NCBI GenBank assembly: GCA_050251575.1
Contig: JBFWMP010000152.1
Location: 1 to 6,614 of the forward strand
Direction of reading: 5' to 3'
Origin: X23 sp050251575
GTDB taxonomy: Bacteria > Bacillota > Clostridia > SK-Y3
DNA: 6,614 nt
In this document: in pieces, positions 6,443 to 6,614 of the stretch
Layout of the letters: every line of letters begins with the position of its first letter
Numbering within the stretch: position 1 is the first letter of the stretch
Position numbers and translations under genes: made by a program
Notes under the pieces: generated by a model
Databases searched by the model: none
What the model was told of the DNA's origin: nothing
Seen by the model: only the letters and a program-made list of their open reading frames with translations

Positions 6443-6577
6443 TTTATCCCTCCTTTAATAGTTTATAAGCTTACTACTATACCCTCCGCTCTAAGAAAAA
6501 ATTCTCTATTCTTTCTTAGAGCAGGGAGATTAGCCTTTAGAAAACAGACAAATACATAGTTGAGTATATAAACTTAC
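6443..6577 (-). other. Non-coding leader upstream of dctQ
   Basis: AT-rich, with no supportable open frame on either strand. It holds the stem-loop at 6484-6528 and the dctQ ribosome binding site (AAAGGAGGG, 6447-6455). A promoter-like pair on the minus strand, TTGAGT then TATGTA 17 bases later, is weak and I do not call it. Confidence 0.5.
6484..6528 (-). other. Stem-loop upstream of dctQ
   Basis: A perfect 11-bp inverted repeat, GCTCTAAGAAA (6488-6498) and its complement TTTCTTAGAGC (6512-6522), around a 13-base loop. It is extended by CTCC/GGAG beyond a 2-base bulge. On the transcribed strand the T-run lies in the loop and 3' arm, and no T-run follows the stem, so it is not a standard terminator. 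If a dctP gene lies upstream, such a structure could stabilise the dctP message or reduce read-through into dctQM, as is often seen for binding-protein genes. If not, it may be a leader element. Confidence 0.65.
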
Positions 6578-6614
6578 TCAAAAGCCTTTTTGAGCATCAA
6601 GAGTTTTTTGAATT
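6578..6614 (-). CDS. Possible last 12 codons of an upstream gene (dctP by context)
   Basis: From the window edge, one minus-strand frame reads IQKTLDAQKGF and stops at 6580-6578; a second reads FKKLLMLKKAFE and stops at 6576-6574. Either looks like a charged C-terminal helix, and the first resembles TRAP binding-protein tails. TRAP operons often run dctP-dctQ-dctM, which is the main reason to suspect dctP. Eleven residues cannot establish identity or even frame, so this is a low-confidence placeholder. A 7-bp hairpin (6577-6594) overlaps the stop codons. Confidence 0.22.
   Translation of the reverse strand, partial: IQKTLDAQKGF

Noticed and set aside
6484..6528. Factor-independent terminator
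   Set aside because: The stem is good, but neither strand has a T-run directly after it; the T-run lies within the loop and arm.
1..6614. CRISPR array, tRNA, rRNA, insertion sequence or attachment site
   Set aside because: No spaced direct repeats, cloverleaf-like sequence, transposase frame or terminal inverted repeats were seen on either strand.

Overview
The window reads as part of one catabolic gene cluster from a low-GC, probably anaerobic member of the Bacillota (Clostridia or Negativicutes). The grounds are AT-rich sequence, strong AAAGGAGG-type ribosome binding sites, TTG starts, tightly packed genes, and a TRAP transporter beside a nickel-type LarA racemase homologue. The lineage is an inference; no marker gene is present. 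Every gene I can support lies on the minus strand, so transcription runs from high to low coordinates.

Layout in the direction of transcription: (a) 6614-6443, an upstream non-coding stretch with a strong stem-loop and possibly the last codons of an upstream gene, which by TRAP operon convention could be a dctP; (b) 6442-5912, TRAP small permease (DctQ); (c) 5907-4621, TRAP large permease (DctM); (d) 4599-3379, an M20-family zinc amidohydrolase of the YgeY/ArgE/DapE type; (e) 3346 to about 2066, a LarA-family 2-hydroxyacid racemase/epimerase homologue whose 3' end falls in a run of 100 N; (f) 1973-615, a type-2 glycerate kinase (MOFRL family); (g) 510-1, the first 170 codons of a second, divergent DctM, cut by the window edge. 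Gaps between genes are 4 to about 130 bases and show no convincing factor-independent terminator, so dctQ to gckA looks like a single operon. Stem-loops lie before dctQ and between larA and gckA.

Working model (inference): a TRAP system imports an organic acid or an acid conjugate, the M20 enzyme hydrolyses an amide-type bond in it, the LarA homologue inverts the alpha-hydroxyl stereocentre, and the kinase phosphorylates a glycerate-like product for entry into lower glycolysis. The substrate cannot be read from the sequence. The families are all known. The less usual points are the combination, the altered motifs in the kinase, the second DctM without an adjacent DctQ on its upstream side, and the LarA homologue without its cofactor-maturation genes in view.
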